A stretch of DNA of 64,000 bases from Clostridiales bacterium (GTDB lineage: Bacteria > Bacillota > Clostridia > Christensenellales > Aristaeellaceae). A program made the position numbers and the translations under genes. The stretch spans positions 37,311-101,310 of the forward strand of contig SFJH01000004.1 of assembly GCA_004555155.1 (NCBI GenBank), in the 5' to 3' direction. Positions 27,406 through 35,998 of this stretch are shown one piece after another. The notes beneath the pieces were generated by a model. That model was not told the origin of the DNA. It worked only from the letters and a program-made list of their open reading frames with translations, and did no database searches. Position 1 is the stretch's first letter; every line of letters begins with the position of its first letter.

Positions 27406-28230
27406 ATGAATGTCGGCATCGTGATCATTCATGCAAAGGAAGGCATGGCGGAGAAGTTTGCCAGCGCCGCGTCCCAGGGCTTCAAACACTGCCAGCTCAT
27501 CAGCTGGGATCCCACCCTGTGGACCGACGAATCCGCCGAGGAGATCAAGCGCCTCAGCGCCGAGCACGGCGTTGAAATCACCGCGTTCTGGTGCGGCTGG
27601 GTCGGCCCGAAGCGCTGGAACTTCACCGAGGGCCCGGAGACGCTGGGCATCGTGCCGGTGGCCTATCGCGCGGAGCGCGTGCAGAACCTGCTGGACGGCG
27701 CGGCCTATGCCCGCAAGCTGGGCGTGGCGGACGTGGTGACCCATATGGGCTTCATCCCCGAAAACATGAGCGATCCCAACTATCCCGGCGTGGTGGCCGC
27801 GGTGAAGTGCATCGCCCAGGATTTGAAGAAGAACGGCCAGAATCTGCTGTTCGAGACCGGCCAGGAGACGCCCGTGGTGCTGCTCAGACTGTTCGAGGAG
27901 ATCAACACCGGCAATCTGTTCCTGAATCTGGATCCCGCCAATCTGATCCTGTACGGCAAGGCCAATCCCGTGGACGCGCTGGATGTGTTCGGCGATTACG
28001 TCCGCGGCGTGCACGCCAAGGACGGTCTCTATCCCACCAATGGCCGCGAACTGGGTCATGAGGTGAAGGTGGGCGAGGGCAAGGCCAACTTCCCCGCGCT
28101 GCTGAAGGGACTCAAGGAGCACGGCTTCGACGGCAGCCTGACCATCGAGCGCGAAATCTCCGGCGAGCAGCAGCTCATCGACATCAAGGAAACCCAGGAG
28201 TATCTGAACAACCTGATCGCTACGCTGTAA
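27406..28230 (+). CDS. Sugar phosphate isomerase/epimerase (TIM barrel)
   Basis: The ATG at 27406 (MNVGIVIIHAKEG), behind CAGGAGG, gives 274 residues. It has the xylose-isomerase-like TIM-barrel pattern with metal-ligand residues in LLFETGQE, LNLDPANL, RGVHAKDG and TIERE. It lies 200 bases after the binding protein and 18 bases before an oxidoreductase, so it is likely part of the catabolic route for the imported sugar. The gap 27210-27405 contains a GC-rich inverted repeat (about 27294-27330). Confidence 0.87.
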   Translation: MNVGIVIIHAKEGMAEKFASAASQGFKHCQLISWDPTLWTDESAEEIKRLSAEHGVEITAFWCGWVGPKRWNFTEGPETLGIVPVAYRAERVQNLLDGAAYARKLGVADVVTHMGFIPENMSDPNYPGVVAAVKCIAQDLKKNGQNLLFETGQETPVVLLRLFEEINTGNLFLNLDPANLILYGKANPVDALDVFGDYVRGVHAKDGLYPTNGRELGHEVKVGEGKANFPALLKGLKEHGFDGSLTIEREISGEQQLIDIKETQEYLNNLIATL

Positions 28231-28248
28231 AGATGAAGGTGAAATGAA

Positions 28249-29202
28249 ATGCTGAAAGTTGCAATGCTGGGTATGGGCGGCATCAGCGGCGCGCACCGCG
28301 GCGCCTGGAAGGAGATCCCGGAGGCGAAGGTCATCGCCGTGTGCGATATCCGCCCCGAAAAGGCCGACGCCGCCGCCGAGGACATGGGCGCGAAGGCGTA
28401 CTATGCGTTTGAAGACATGATGGCGGCGGAGAAGTTCGATATTCTGGACATCTGCCTGCCGACGTATCTCCATGCCGACTATACCGTCAAGGCGCTCAAC
28501 GCCGGCGTGCATGTGCTGTGCGAAAAGCCCATCTCGCTGAAGATCGAGGACGTGGACCGCGTGTACGACGCGGCGAAGAAGAACGGCAAGTGCGTGATGA
28601 TCGCCCAGGTCGTGCGCTTCTGGCGCGAGTATCTGGTGCTGAAGGACGCCTATGACACCGGCAAGTACGGCCGCCTCCTCAGCGGACGCATGACTCGCCT
28701 GGGCAATACCCCCAAGGCCAGCTGGGACGGCTGGATGCGCGATCCCGAGCGCAGCGGCCTGGTGCCCTTCGATCTGCACATTCATGACCTGGATTACATG
28801 ATCTATACCTTCGGCAAGCCCGAGAAGATGACCCGCTTCCGCGCCGGTACGCCCACGCAGGATTACTTCGAGGCCATCTATCAGTATCCGGATTTCTTCA
28901 TCTCCGCCGAGGCGGCGTGGTTCGACTGCGACTATCGCTTCCAGAGCGCCTTCCGCTTCCAGTTTGAGAAGGCGGTGCTGGAGTTCAAGGACGGCAAGCT
29001 GACCATCTTCAACCAGAATGGCAACGTCGAGAGCCCCGACGACCAGAAGGCCGAGGAGGGCGACGGCTATGTGCCCAAGACCAACGCCTACTACGAGGAG
29101 ATCCGCTACTTCGTGGATTGCGTGCTCGCCGGCAAGCCCTGCGACAAGGTCAAGCCCGAGGAGCTCAAGACGGTGCTCGATCTCATCGACCAGCTTGCGT
29201 GA
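28249..29202 (+). CDS. Gfo/Idh/MocA family oxidoreductase
   Basis: The 317-residue protein has an N-terminal NAD(P) Rossmann fold (MLGMGGISGAHRG), the family EKP motif in HVLCEKPIS, and the conserved HIHDLDYM segment of the C-terminal domain. Such enzymes oxidise or epimerise sugars and inositols. It forms an operon with the isomerase and probably the upstream importer, and a strong terminator ends the transcript. Confidence 0.9.
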   Translation: MLKVAMLGMGGISGAHRGAWKEIPEAKVIAVCDIRPEKADAAAEDMGAKAYYAFEDMMAAEKFDILDICLPTYLHADYTVKALNAGVHVLCEKPISLKIEDVDRVYDAAKKNGKCVMIAQVVRFWREYLVLKDAYDTGKYGRLLSGRMTRLGNTPKASWDGWMRDPERSGLVPFDLHIHDLDYMIYTFGKPEKMTRFRAGTPTQDYFEAIYQYPDFFISAEAAWFDCDYRFQSAFRFQFEKAVLEFKDGKLTIFNQNGNVESPDDQKAEEGDGYVPKTNAYYEEIRYFVDCVLAGKPCDKVKPEELKTVLDLIDQLA

Positions 29203-29213
29203 GATCCGACTGG

Positions 29214-29249
29214 AGAAAACCCTTTCTTTGGAAAAAGAAAGGGTTTTCT
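29214..29249 (+). terminator. Terminator of sugar operon
   Basis: A perfect 16-bp stem (29214-29229 with 29234-29249) and a GGAA loop, with a T-rich 3' arm, lie 11 bases after the stop. It shares its TTTCTTT/AAAGAAA core with the repeat at 18991-19031. Confidence 0.85.
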
Positions 29250-29397
29250 GTGGTTCTGCGGGAGAAAAATGATCCATGGGCACCCGGAGAGAGCGCTCAG
29301 CACAAACAGGCTGCGCCGCCCGGCGAATGGCGTACAGGGCGGCGCAGCTTTGTGGAAATATGTTAACGGAGCCAGCGGCGTCCGGGATTGTCGGAGG

Positions 29398-30042
29398 TCA
29401 GCGGGTTTTGAGCGCGGCGGCGATGCGCTGCATCTCCAGGTCGAGGGCGGCGGACTGATCGGCGCAGCGTTTGAGGCGTTTTTTCAGGGAGACGGCGGCT
29501 TCGGAGTCGTTTTTGTAGCGCAGCTGATGCTCCAGGCTGGCCCAGAAATCCATGGCGATGGTGCGGATCTGAATCTCCACCGGCACCAGTTCGGTGTGGC
29601 TGGAGAGATAGACCGGCACGCGCACCACCAGATGCAGGCTCCGGTAGCCGTTGGGCTTGGGGTTTTCGATGTAATCCTTTTGACGAACCAGCTCAAGATC
29701 CGGCTGACGGGTGATCATGCCGGCCAGGCGATAGATATCGTCGATGTAATTGCAGATAATGCGCACGCCTGCGATATCCTGCAGGTGCGCCTCCGCGGAC
29801 TCCACGGACACGGGCCAGCCCTTGCGCTCCAGCTTTTCCACGATGCTGGCGGGCGATTTCAGGCGGCTGTCGATGTGGTGGATGGGGTTGCTGGCGTAGT
29901 AGATGCTGAATTCGCGATCCAGGATTTCCAGCCGGGTGCGGATCTCACGGATGGCCGCATCGTAGAGATGGGACATCTCGAGAAACGCCTGCTGGATTTC
30001 ATAGTCGCCGGTCATTCTGGTCAATGCTGTCTGCGTATCCAT
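29398..30042 (-). CDS. relQ: Small alarmone synthetase (RelQ/YjbM type GTP pyrophosphokinase)
   Basis: It makes (p)ppGpp from ATP and GDP or GTP. The start is the ATG at 30042 (MDTQTALTRM) behind AAAGGAGTG, giving 214 residues. It has only the synthetase domain: RLKSPASIVEKL, DIAGVRIICNYIDD, PKPNGYRSLHLVV and EIQIRTIAMDFWASLEHQL are the conserved blocks. There is no HD hydrolase or TGS/ACT domain, which separates it from bifunctional Rel. It stands alone, divergent from a two-component system. Confidence 0.92.
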   Translation of the reverse strand: MDTQTALTRMTGDYEIQQAFLEMSHLYDAAIREIRTRLEILDREFSIYYASNPIHHIDSRLKSPASIVEKLERKGWPVSVESAEAHLQDIAGVRIICNYIDDIYRLAGMITRQPDLELVRQKDYIENPKPNGYRSLHLVVRVPVYLSSHTELVPVEIQIRTIAMDFWASLEHQLRYKNDSEAAVSLKKRLKRCADQSAALDLEMQRIAAALKTR

Positions 30043-30199
30043 GATGCACTCCTTTCCTGTAAAGTATTGTAGCGCGGAAATATCAACGCAATATAAACAG
30101 GCTGTGAACGATTTCGCGGTAAAGCGGGCTCGCAATTCTGCGGAAAAGTGTTTATAATGAGTTTATACAGCTGTGGCAGAATAAAATGGAGGTGAGAGC

Positions 30200-30874
30200 A
30201 TGTTTCACATTCTGGTGGTTGAAGACAACGCGAACACGCGCAAGCTGATGGAAGCGGTGCTGCTTCAGAATGGCTACGAGCCCGTGCTGGCCTGCGATGG
30301 GGTGGAGGCGCTGGAGATTCTGGACAGAAAGCACATCGATCTGATCGTGCTGGACATCATGATGCCCAGAATGGACGGCTATGAGTTTACGGAAACGCTG
30401 CGCGCGTCCGGCTGCGAGCTGCCGATTCTGATGGTCACCGCCAAGGAAAAGCCGGCGGACAAGCACAAGGGCTTCCTGATCGGCACCGACGATTATATGG
30501 TGAAGCCCGTGGACGAGGAGGAGATGATCCTGCGCATTGCGGCGCTGCTCAGGCGGTCGAAGATCGTCAACGAGCACCGGCTCGCGGTGGGCCAGACCGT
30601 GCTGGATTACGATTCCCTGTCCGTCAGCGCGAATGGAAATACGACGGAGCTGCCCAAGAAGGAGTTTCTGCTGCTGTTCAAGCTGCTGTCCTATCCGAAC
30701 AAGATCTTCACCCGCCGCCAGCTGATGGATGAGATCTGGGACATGGACAGCGATACCGATGAGCGCACGGTGGACGTTCACATCAACCGCCTGCGCGACC
30801 GCTTCCGTGCCAACGCCGATTTCGACATCGTGACCGTGCGGGGCCTGGGCTACAAGGCGGTGAAGCGCGCATGA
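30200..30874 (+). CDS. OmpR/PhoB-family response regulator
   Basis: The 224-residue protein has a receiver domain with phospho-acceptor Asp52 (LIVLDIMMPRMDG) and the conserved Lys in YMVKPVD, then a winged-helix DNA-binding domain ending VTVRGLGYKAVKRA. The start ATG follows GGAGGTG. A TATAAT at 30153-30158 upstream has no good -35. The stop overlaps the kinase start by four bases. The target genes are unknown. Confidence 0.93.
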   Translation: MFHILVVEDNANTRKLMEAVLLQNGYEPVLACDGVEALEILDRKHIDLIVLDIMMPRMDGYEFTETLRASGCELPILMVTAKEKPADKHKGFLIGTDDYMVKPVDEEEMILRIAALLRRSKIVNEHRLAVGQTVLDYDSLSVSANGNTTELPKKEFLLLFKLLSYPNKIFTRRQLMDEIWDMDSDTDERTVDVHINRLRDRFRANADFDIVTVRGLGYKAVKRA

Positions 30875-31923
30875 AGCGCGAGCCGAAGCATTCGTTCAAC
30901 GGTCTGCTGCTGACCTATCTGCTGACCATCCTGATCATGTCGGGCGTGCTGACGGGTACGTCCTATATGGTCATGTTCTTTTTGGGATTCCTGCCGGGCA
31001 TCCTGCTCAGCCATGTGGGATCGCCCTTTGGCATCATCGGCATGCTGATCGTGTTCGCGCTGGTGCTTTCGGTGCAGGTGGGGCGGTCGAAGTTCAAGCC
31101 GATCAACGATCTGATCCATGCCATGTCCCAGGTGTCCCAGGGGGACTTCTCCGTGCGCGTGGACGACGAGGACGCGCAGGGCGACATGGGCGATCTGGTG
31201 CACAGCTTCAACGACATGGCCAAGGAGCTGGGCAGCATCGAGATGTTCCGCAAGGACTTCATCAACAATTTCTCCCACGAGTTCAAGACGCCCATCGTGT
31301 CCATCCGCGGCTTCGCCAAGCAGCTGGAGCGCGACGATCTGACGCCGGAGCAGCGAAGGGAATACACATCGATCATCGTCAGCGAATCCGAGCGCCTGGC
31401 GAACATGTCCAGCAACATCCTGCTGCTGACCAAGCTGGAAAATCAGCAGATCGTCACGGACAAGGTGGAATACCGCCTGGACGAGCAGCTGCGCAGCTGT
31501 ATCCTGCTGCTGGAGAAGCAGTGGAGCGCCAAGGAGATCGAGCTTTCGCTGAACCTGGAGGAGACGCGGTTTGTGGGCAACGAGGAGATGATGTCCCACG
31601 TGTGGGTCAACCTCATCGGCAATGCCATCAAGTTTTCGCCTCAGGGCGCGCTGCTGGAGATCAGCTGCGAACGGCAGGAAGGAAAGGTGGTCGCCGTCAT
31701 CCGCGACCACGGCGAGGGCATGACCGAGGCCACGCAGAGGCGCATCTTTGAAAAATTCTATCAGGGCGACTCCGCGCATGCCACGGCGGGCAACGGCCTG
31801 GGACTGTCGCTGGTCAAGCGCATTGTGGATCTCTGCGGCGGCCAGGTGCGCGTGGAGAGCCGGGTGGGAGAGGGCTCCGCCTTTACTGTCATCCTTCCGG
31901 ACATGCCGGCCACCCGTGCCTGA
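30871..31923 (+). CDS. Sensor histidine kinase
   Basis: The 350-residue protein has two transmembrane helices (about 12-45 and 52-72) with a very short external loop, a HAMP-like linker, HisKA with His136 in NNFSHEFKTP, and a HATPase domain (HVWVNLIGNAIKFS, DHGEGM, GNGLGLSLVKR). The tiny external loop suggests sensing within the membrane, as in envelope-stress kinases. It is translationally coupled to the response regulator. The stimulus is unknown. Confidence 0.93.
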   Translation: MKREPKHSFNGLLLTYLLTILIMSGVLTGTSYMVMFFLGFLPGILLSHVGSPFGIIGMLIVFALVLSVQVGRSKFKPINDLIHAMSQVSQGDFSVRVDDEDAQGDMGDLVHSFNDMAKELGSIEMFRKDFINNFSHEFKTPIVSIRGFAKQLERDDLTPEQRREYTSIIVSESERLANMSSNILLLTKLENQQIVTDKVEYRLDEQLRSCILLLEKQWSAKEIELSLNLEETRFVGNEEMMSHVWVNLIGNAIKFSPQGALLEISCERQEGKVVAVIRDHGEGMTEATQRRIFEKFYQGDSAHATAGNGLGLSLVKRIVDLCGGQVRVESRVGEGSAFTVILPDMPATRA

Positions 31924-32062
31924 ACTGCGGCGGCATGAGACCGGATTCGCGCCGGATATCGGCGGGACGGCTCAAGGGAGGCAGCGCAGCGCGCGCGGCC
32001 GTCTGCCTTGGCTCAGAACGGAGCATGCTCTGCTGCATGGTGCGCAGTGAACCGGATGAAAA

Positions 32063-32100
32063 ATCCGCTCCCCGATAGAAAGCGGGGAGCGGATCATTTT
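32063..32100. terminator. Bidirectional terminator between kinase and peptidoglycan-binding gene
   Basis: ATCCGCTCCCCG (32063-32074) pairs with CGGGGAGCGGAT (32083-32094). CATTTTGTGTTT follows on the plus strand and TTTTTCATCC on the minus strand. Confidence 0.85.
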
Positions 32101-32130
32101 GTGTTTGATGGGTGTTTGCAGAGGCGGGAA

Positions 32131-34026
32131 TCACTTCTTCAGCGCGGTGATGATCGCGGCATCCGCCACGCCGGTGACGGTCAGCCCCATGTCCTTCTGA
32201 AGCTTGCTGACGGCGTCCTTGGTAGCCGCGTCGTAAACGCCGTTCACGGTGATCAACAGGCCGTTCTGCAGCCATTCCACAGAAGTCTTTTCGTCGTATT
32301 CGCTGCCGAATTCCTCCTGCATGGCGGCGACAAAGGCCTTCAGCTCTTCGTCAGTGATGGCCTGCTTGGGCTCATCGGTAGGCTCGTCGGTGGGCTCATC
32401 AGTGGGCTCATCGGTGGGCTCGTCGGTGGGAGCATCAGTGGGCTCGTCGGTGGGAGCATCAGTGGGCTCGTCGGTGGGAGCATCGGTGGGCTCGTCAGTG
32501 GGCTCGTCGGTGGGCTCATCAGTGGGCTCATCGGTGGGCACGTCAGTGGGCTCGTCGGTGGGCGCGTCAGTGGGCTCGTCGGTGGGAGCATCAGTGGGCG
32601 CATCGGTGGGCGCGGGGGTGACCTCGGGCTTGGTGTACGTGAACATCTGCTTGATCAACGCGGCGTCGGCGGTCTTGCCGCTGCCGGTTTCACCGATGGC
32701 CTCGAGGAACGCCTTGACGGCCTTTACGGTGTTGCTGTCATAGACGCCGCTGGCCTTGGCGGTCATGAAGCCCAGCTTGCGCAGCTGATTCTGCATCTCG
32801 GTCACGCGCTTGCCGGTATCGCCCTTCTGCAGGGGGATGTACTGCTTGCAGGCGGGCGCGCCGGATTTGTCCAGCGCCTTGAGGGTGGCCGTGCCGGCGA
32901 CGCCGTCCTGGGTCAGACCGGCCTGCTTCTGGAAGCGCTTGACGGCCGCCTGCGTGCGGGAGCCGAATTCGCCGTCAACGGGCTCCGCCAGATAGCCCAG
33001 CTCGCGCAGACGGGACTGGAGCTTCTCCACACGGATACCGCTGGAGCCCTTGCGGAGCGTGACGTAGGTCTGGAACGCGGGCGCAGCGGTGGAGAACAGC
33101 TTCTCCTGAAGCGAAGCCGAGGCGACGCCGGTCTGGCTGACGCCGAGCGCGTCCTGGAAGTAGCGGACGGCCGCCTTGGTGGCGGAGCCGTATACGCCGT
33201 CCACGGCGCCGCAGCTGTAGCCCAGCTCGTTCAGACGGCGCTGCAGCGCCTTGACCGCCTCGCCGTGGTCACCGCTGGTCAGCGTGGAATAGGAAACGGC
33301 CGTGGGAGCGACGGTGGGAACGGGGGTGGGCGCAGTCGTGGGTTCAGCCTCCGGCGCGACATAGCGCAGGCTGCACAGCACGGGCGTCAGGCCCTCGAAG
33401 TCGGCATCGGACTCCGTGCGAACCTCCTTGACGGTGAAGGGATACGCGGGCGCATCGGCCTCTTCCAGAACCTCCGCCTCGGTCAGCACCGCGCACAGGC
33501 CGCCCAGGCGCACATCGTCCTCGCCATAGAGGCCGAAGCCCACCAAGGTATCGCCGCTGAAGTCGGCGGCGTAGCGCTCGATGATGATGTAAGTGGAGCC
33601 GGGATCGGACAGCTGCATCAGATAGCGATCGCTGGCCGCATCGTAGTGCACGGAATAGTCGGCTTCATCGGCCGGCAGCTCCGGGAGCTGTTCGGCGCCG
33701 TCGAACGCGACGTTCAGCATCTCCGTCAGCATTTCCGGCGCGACGCTCATGGTCATGTCGGAGACGAAGACGCGGGGATCGTCCTGCATCCAGTTGACGC
33801 TCGTCAGATACAGCTGATCCCAGACGAACCGGGCGTCGTCCGCCGAATAGGCGACCTCGCCCTCAATGCCCATATTCCGGGCAAAGCTGTCCAGCACGGG
33901 GATCATGCGCTCCAGCTTCTGCTCCGTGGTTTCTTCGGCGGCCGGGAAGCTCAGCGTGCCCTCTGCAAGGGCCAGCGTGGAGATCAGCAGCAGCGCCGAG
34001 ATCACAATACATAAAATGCGTTTCAC
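32131..34026 (-). CDS. Secreted peptidoglycan-binding-domain protein with Pro-Thr-Asp repeat
   Basis: The GTG at 34026 (KRILCIVISALLL), with GGAG eight bases upstream, gives 631 residues with a signal peptide cut near ALA-EG. Domains in order: a unique region to about 220; a TTAPTPVPTVAPT linker; three PG_binding_1 repeats, each with LxxxLxxLGY and DGxYGxxTxxAV patterns, at about 235-445; a low-complexity PTDx tract of about 20 units at about 460-545; and a fourth PG_binding-like repeat at the C-terminus. It should bind cell wall. No catalytic domain is seen. Confidence 0.88.
   Translation of the reverse strand: MKRILCIVISALLLISTLALAEGTLSFPAAEETTEQKLERMIPVLDSFARNMGIEGEVAYSADDARFVWDQLYLTSVNWMQDDPRVFVSDMTMSVAPEMLTEMLNVAFDGAEQLPELPADEADYSVHYDAASDRYLMQLSDPGSTYIIIERYAADFSGDTLVGFGLYGEDDVRLGGLCAVLTEAEVLEEADAPAYPFTVKEVRTESDADFEGLTPVLCSLRYVAPEAEPTTAPTPVPTVAPTAVSYSTLTSGDHGEAVKALQRRLNELGYSCGAVDGVYGSATKAAVRYFQDALGVSQTGVASASLQEKLFSTAAPAFQTYVTLRKGSSGIRVEKLQSRLRELGYLAEPVDGEFGSRTQAAVKRFQKQAGLTQDGVAGTATLKALDKSGAPACKQYIPLQKGDTGKRVTEMQNQLRKLGFMTAKASGVYDSNTVKAVKAFLEAIGETGSGKTADAALIKQMFTYTKPEVTPAPTDAPTDAPTDEPTDAPTDEPTDVPTDEPTDEPTDEPTDEPTDAPTDEPTDAPTDEPTDAPTDEPTDEPTDEPTDEPTDEPKQAITDEELKAFVAAMQEEFGSEYDEKTSVEWLQNGLLITVNGVYDAATKDAVSKLQKDMGLTVTGVADAAIITALKK
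32367..32617 (-). repeat. 12-bp minisatellite inside the peptidoglycan-binding gene
   Basis: About 20 tandem 12-base units encode PTDE, PTDA or PTDV. Units differ mainly at the Glu/Ala codon and in synonymous positions, giving higher-order PTDEPTDA patterns. The unit length keeps the frame whatever the copy number. Confidence 0.9.
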
Positions 34027-34176
34027 AGGAATCACTCCATTCTGTTGGAAATCGTCCGCTCAATGGACTCGACTATTAGATGCAGTTCGGGGCGAAAAGG
34101 TTCAATGTTTTTTGTGAATTTCAGGAAAGATTCTGAACTGTCATATTTTCCACATGATTCCTTTGCCTTCGCGTCC

Positions 34177-34205
34177 TTGCGAATGGAACGGGCGCATGCT
34201 ATAAT
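34177..34205 (+). promoter_or_regulatory. Promoter of the MreB-like gene operon
   Basis: TTGCGA (34177-34182), 17 bases, TATAAT (34200-34205) with extended -10 TGC, 33 bases before the ATG. Confidence 0.75.
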
Positions 34206-34238
34206 GAAGCGAATGTAAAGAATCCGGGAGGGAACAGG

Positions 34239-35267
34239 ATGCGCTGGGACGTGGGCATTGATCTGGGCACGGAAAACGTGCGCATGGCGGTGTGGAAGGA
34301 GGGACCGGTGCTGGACGCGGCGGCGGCGCTGGCCTTTCGCGAGGGGCGCGATACGCCCGTCTGCTGCGGCGACGCGGCGCGGCAGCTCTATGGGCGCACC
34401 TGCGAGGGCATGTCCGTGGTCAGTCCGCTGCGCGACGGCGCGCTGGAGAACAACTTCATCGCCGACCGCATGTTCCACTGGCTCTATCGTCAGCTGGAGC
34501 TGTCCGGCCGCAAGCGGCGGTTTAACGTGCTGATCACCTGCGCGCCCTTTTCGCGCCCGGTGCAGCGGGAGGCGCTGCTGAGCGCGGCCATCGACGCGGG
34601 TGCGGCTGCAGCGGCGCTGATCCGCAGCGATGCGGCGGTGGCGCTGGGCGCAGGCCTGGATCTGAACGCGCCGGAGGCCAAGCTGCTGGTGGACGCAGGC
34701 GCAGGCAAGCTGTCCGCGACGCTGTTCACCTTTGGCCGCGTTGCAGCATACGGATATCTGCCCTATGGCATGAACCGCATCGACGAACGCATCCAGCGCA
34801 TCCTGCGCACGGACTGCGGCTATCGCATTGGCCGCAACGGAGCGCGGGAGATCAAGCATACGCTGGGCTCCGCGCTGCCGAAGACCGCGGCGGCGGATGT
34901 GATCATGCACATGACCGGCTTCAGCATGTTCGACCGGCTTCCGCGCAATTTCGATGTGGAAACCCGCCCGGTGCTGGAGGCCTGCGAGGACGTGATGCGG
35001 GAGCTGACGGGCCTTTGCGCCTCGGTGGTGGACAACGCGCCGGAGGAGCTCTCCGCCGACCTCAACGATGCGGGCGCGGTGCTGGCCGGAGGCGGCGCGG
35101 AGATGACGGGCCTGGACAAGCGCATCGGCGATGCGCTGGGCATTCCCTGCCGCCTGGCAGAGGCGCCGTCCACCTGCGGGATCCGCGGCGTATACCGGAT
35201 TATGGAAAATCCCGATGATTACAAAGCCGCGTTCATGGATCAGAAGTTCAATGCGGCGTGGCGGTGA
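34239..35267 (+). CDS. Divergent MreB-like actin-fold protein
   Basis: The 342-residue protein starts MRWDVGIDLGTENVRMAV, the phosphate-1 loop of MreB. Other actin-fold blocks are recognisable: PLRDGALENNFIAD, the adenosine-site AGGGAEMTGLDKRI, and an MreB-like C-terminus. The phosphate-2 loop reads LVDAGAGKLSAT instead of the usual DIGGGT, a clear departure. It is followed seven bases later by a metallopeptidase gene and is not next to mreC/mreD. It is probably a paralogue of MreB with an altered nucleotide cycle. Confidence 0.8.
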   Translation: MRWDVGIDLGTENVRMAVWKEGPVLDAAAALAFREGRDTPVCCGDAARQLYGRTCEGMSVVSPLRDGALENNFIADRMFHWLYRQLELSGRKRRFNVLITCAPFSRPVQREALLSAAIDAGAAAAALIRSDAAVALGAGLDLNAPEAKLLVDAGAGKLSATLFTFGRVAAYGYLPYGMNRIDERIQRILRTDCGYRIGRNGAREIKHTLGSALPKTAAADVIMHMTGFSMFDRLPRNFDVETRPVLEACEDVMRELTGLCASVVDNAPEELSADLNDAGAVLAGGGAEMTGLDKRIGDALGIPCRLAEAPSTCGIRGVYRIMENPDDYKAAFMDQKFNAAWR

Positions 35268-35273
35268 TCCGGC

Positions 35274-35981
35274 ATGAAGCGCGTGGTGCGCGCCGGAGAC
35301 CGGCGCATTGAGTACATCCTGATTCAGTCCGTGCGCCGCGACGTGCTGCTGCAGGCGCTGCCCGAGGGGCAGACCCGGGTGTACGCGCCGAAGCAGATGC
35401 GGCTGAGGGACATTGACGAGACGGTTCGAAAAAACGTGGATGCGATCGAGCAGATGCACCGGACGCTGGATCGCCGGCTGGACGAGGAGCGGGCGAGCCA
35501 TCCCGTGTCCGACGGCAGCCGGATTGCGGTGGAGGGCGCGCTGTTCACCCTTCGCCTGCACCGGGGACGGCCTCGGGCGGAATACGGCGACGGAGAACTG
35601 CATCTGTGGCTGATGGAGCCGGAACGCGAGGAAGCCGTGCGGGCGGCGCTGAAGTCCGCGCTGGCGAGCCGGGCGCTGGAGCGGATCCGCCAGCGGCTGG
35701 AGCTCTATGCGCCGCGCATCGGCGGCCAGTACGGCCGGGTGACCATCCGCGAGCAGCGCAGCCGCTGGGGCAGCTGCTCGTCGAAGCACAATCTCAACTT
35801 CAACTGGAAGCTGATCATGGCGCCGCCGCAGGTGCTGGACTATGTGGTGATTCACGAATTGTGCCATCTGCACGAGTTCAATCATTCCCCACGGTTCTGG
35901 CGGCTGGTGGAGAGCCAGATGCCGGAGTATGAGGCGTGGAAGAAGTGGCTGAAAGCGCACGGCGCGGAGTTGGGCGTGTGA
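35274..35981 (+). CDS. YgjP-type zinc metallopeptidase (DUF45, M48-like)
   Basis: The 235-residue protein has the YgjP zinc signature HELCHLHEFNH, with His194, Glu195, His198 and His204, preceded by the conserved RSRWGSCS at about 163-169. There are no membrane helices. The family is widespread, and its substrate is unknown. It is coupled to the MreB-like gene, with a six-base gap, and to the next gene, 17 bases on. Confidence 0.88.
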   Translation: MKRVVRAGDRRIEYILIQSVRRDVLLQALPEGQTRVYAPKQMRLRDIDETVRKNVDAIEQMHRTLDRRLDEERASHPVSDGSRIAVEGALFTLRLHRGRPRAEYGDGELHLWLMEPEREEAVRAALKSALASRALERIRQRLELYAPRIGGQYGRVTIREQRSRWGSCSSKHNLNFNWKLIMAPPQVLDYVVIHELCHLHEFNHSPRFWRLVESQMPEYEAWKKWLKAHGAELGV

Positions 35982-35998
35982 GCATGGGAGGATCGGAT

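Noticed and set aside
27271..29283. 670-codon minus-strand ORF
   Set aside because: It is antisense to the isomerase and oxidoreductase genes, without domain or start signals.
32367..32617. CRISPR-like periodic repeat
   Set aside because: The 12-bp units are contiguous without spacers and encode PTDx in frame, so it is a coding minisatellite.
32008..34014. 668-codon plus-strand ORF with GG/SG-rich repeats
   Set aside because: It is the mirror of the PTDx minisatellite and PG-binding repeats on the minus strand; the true gene has signal peptide, ribosome-binding site and domains.
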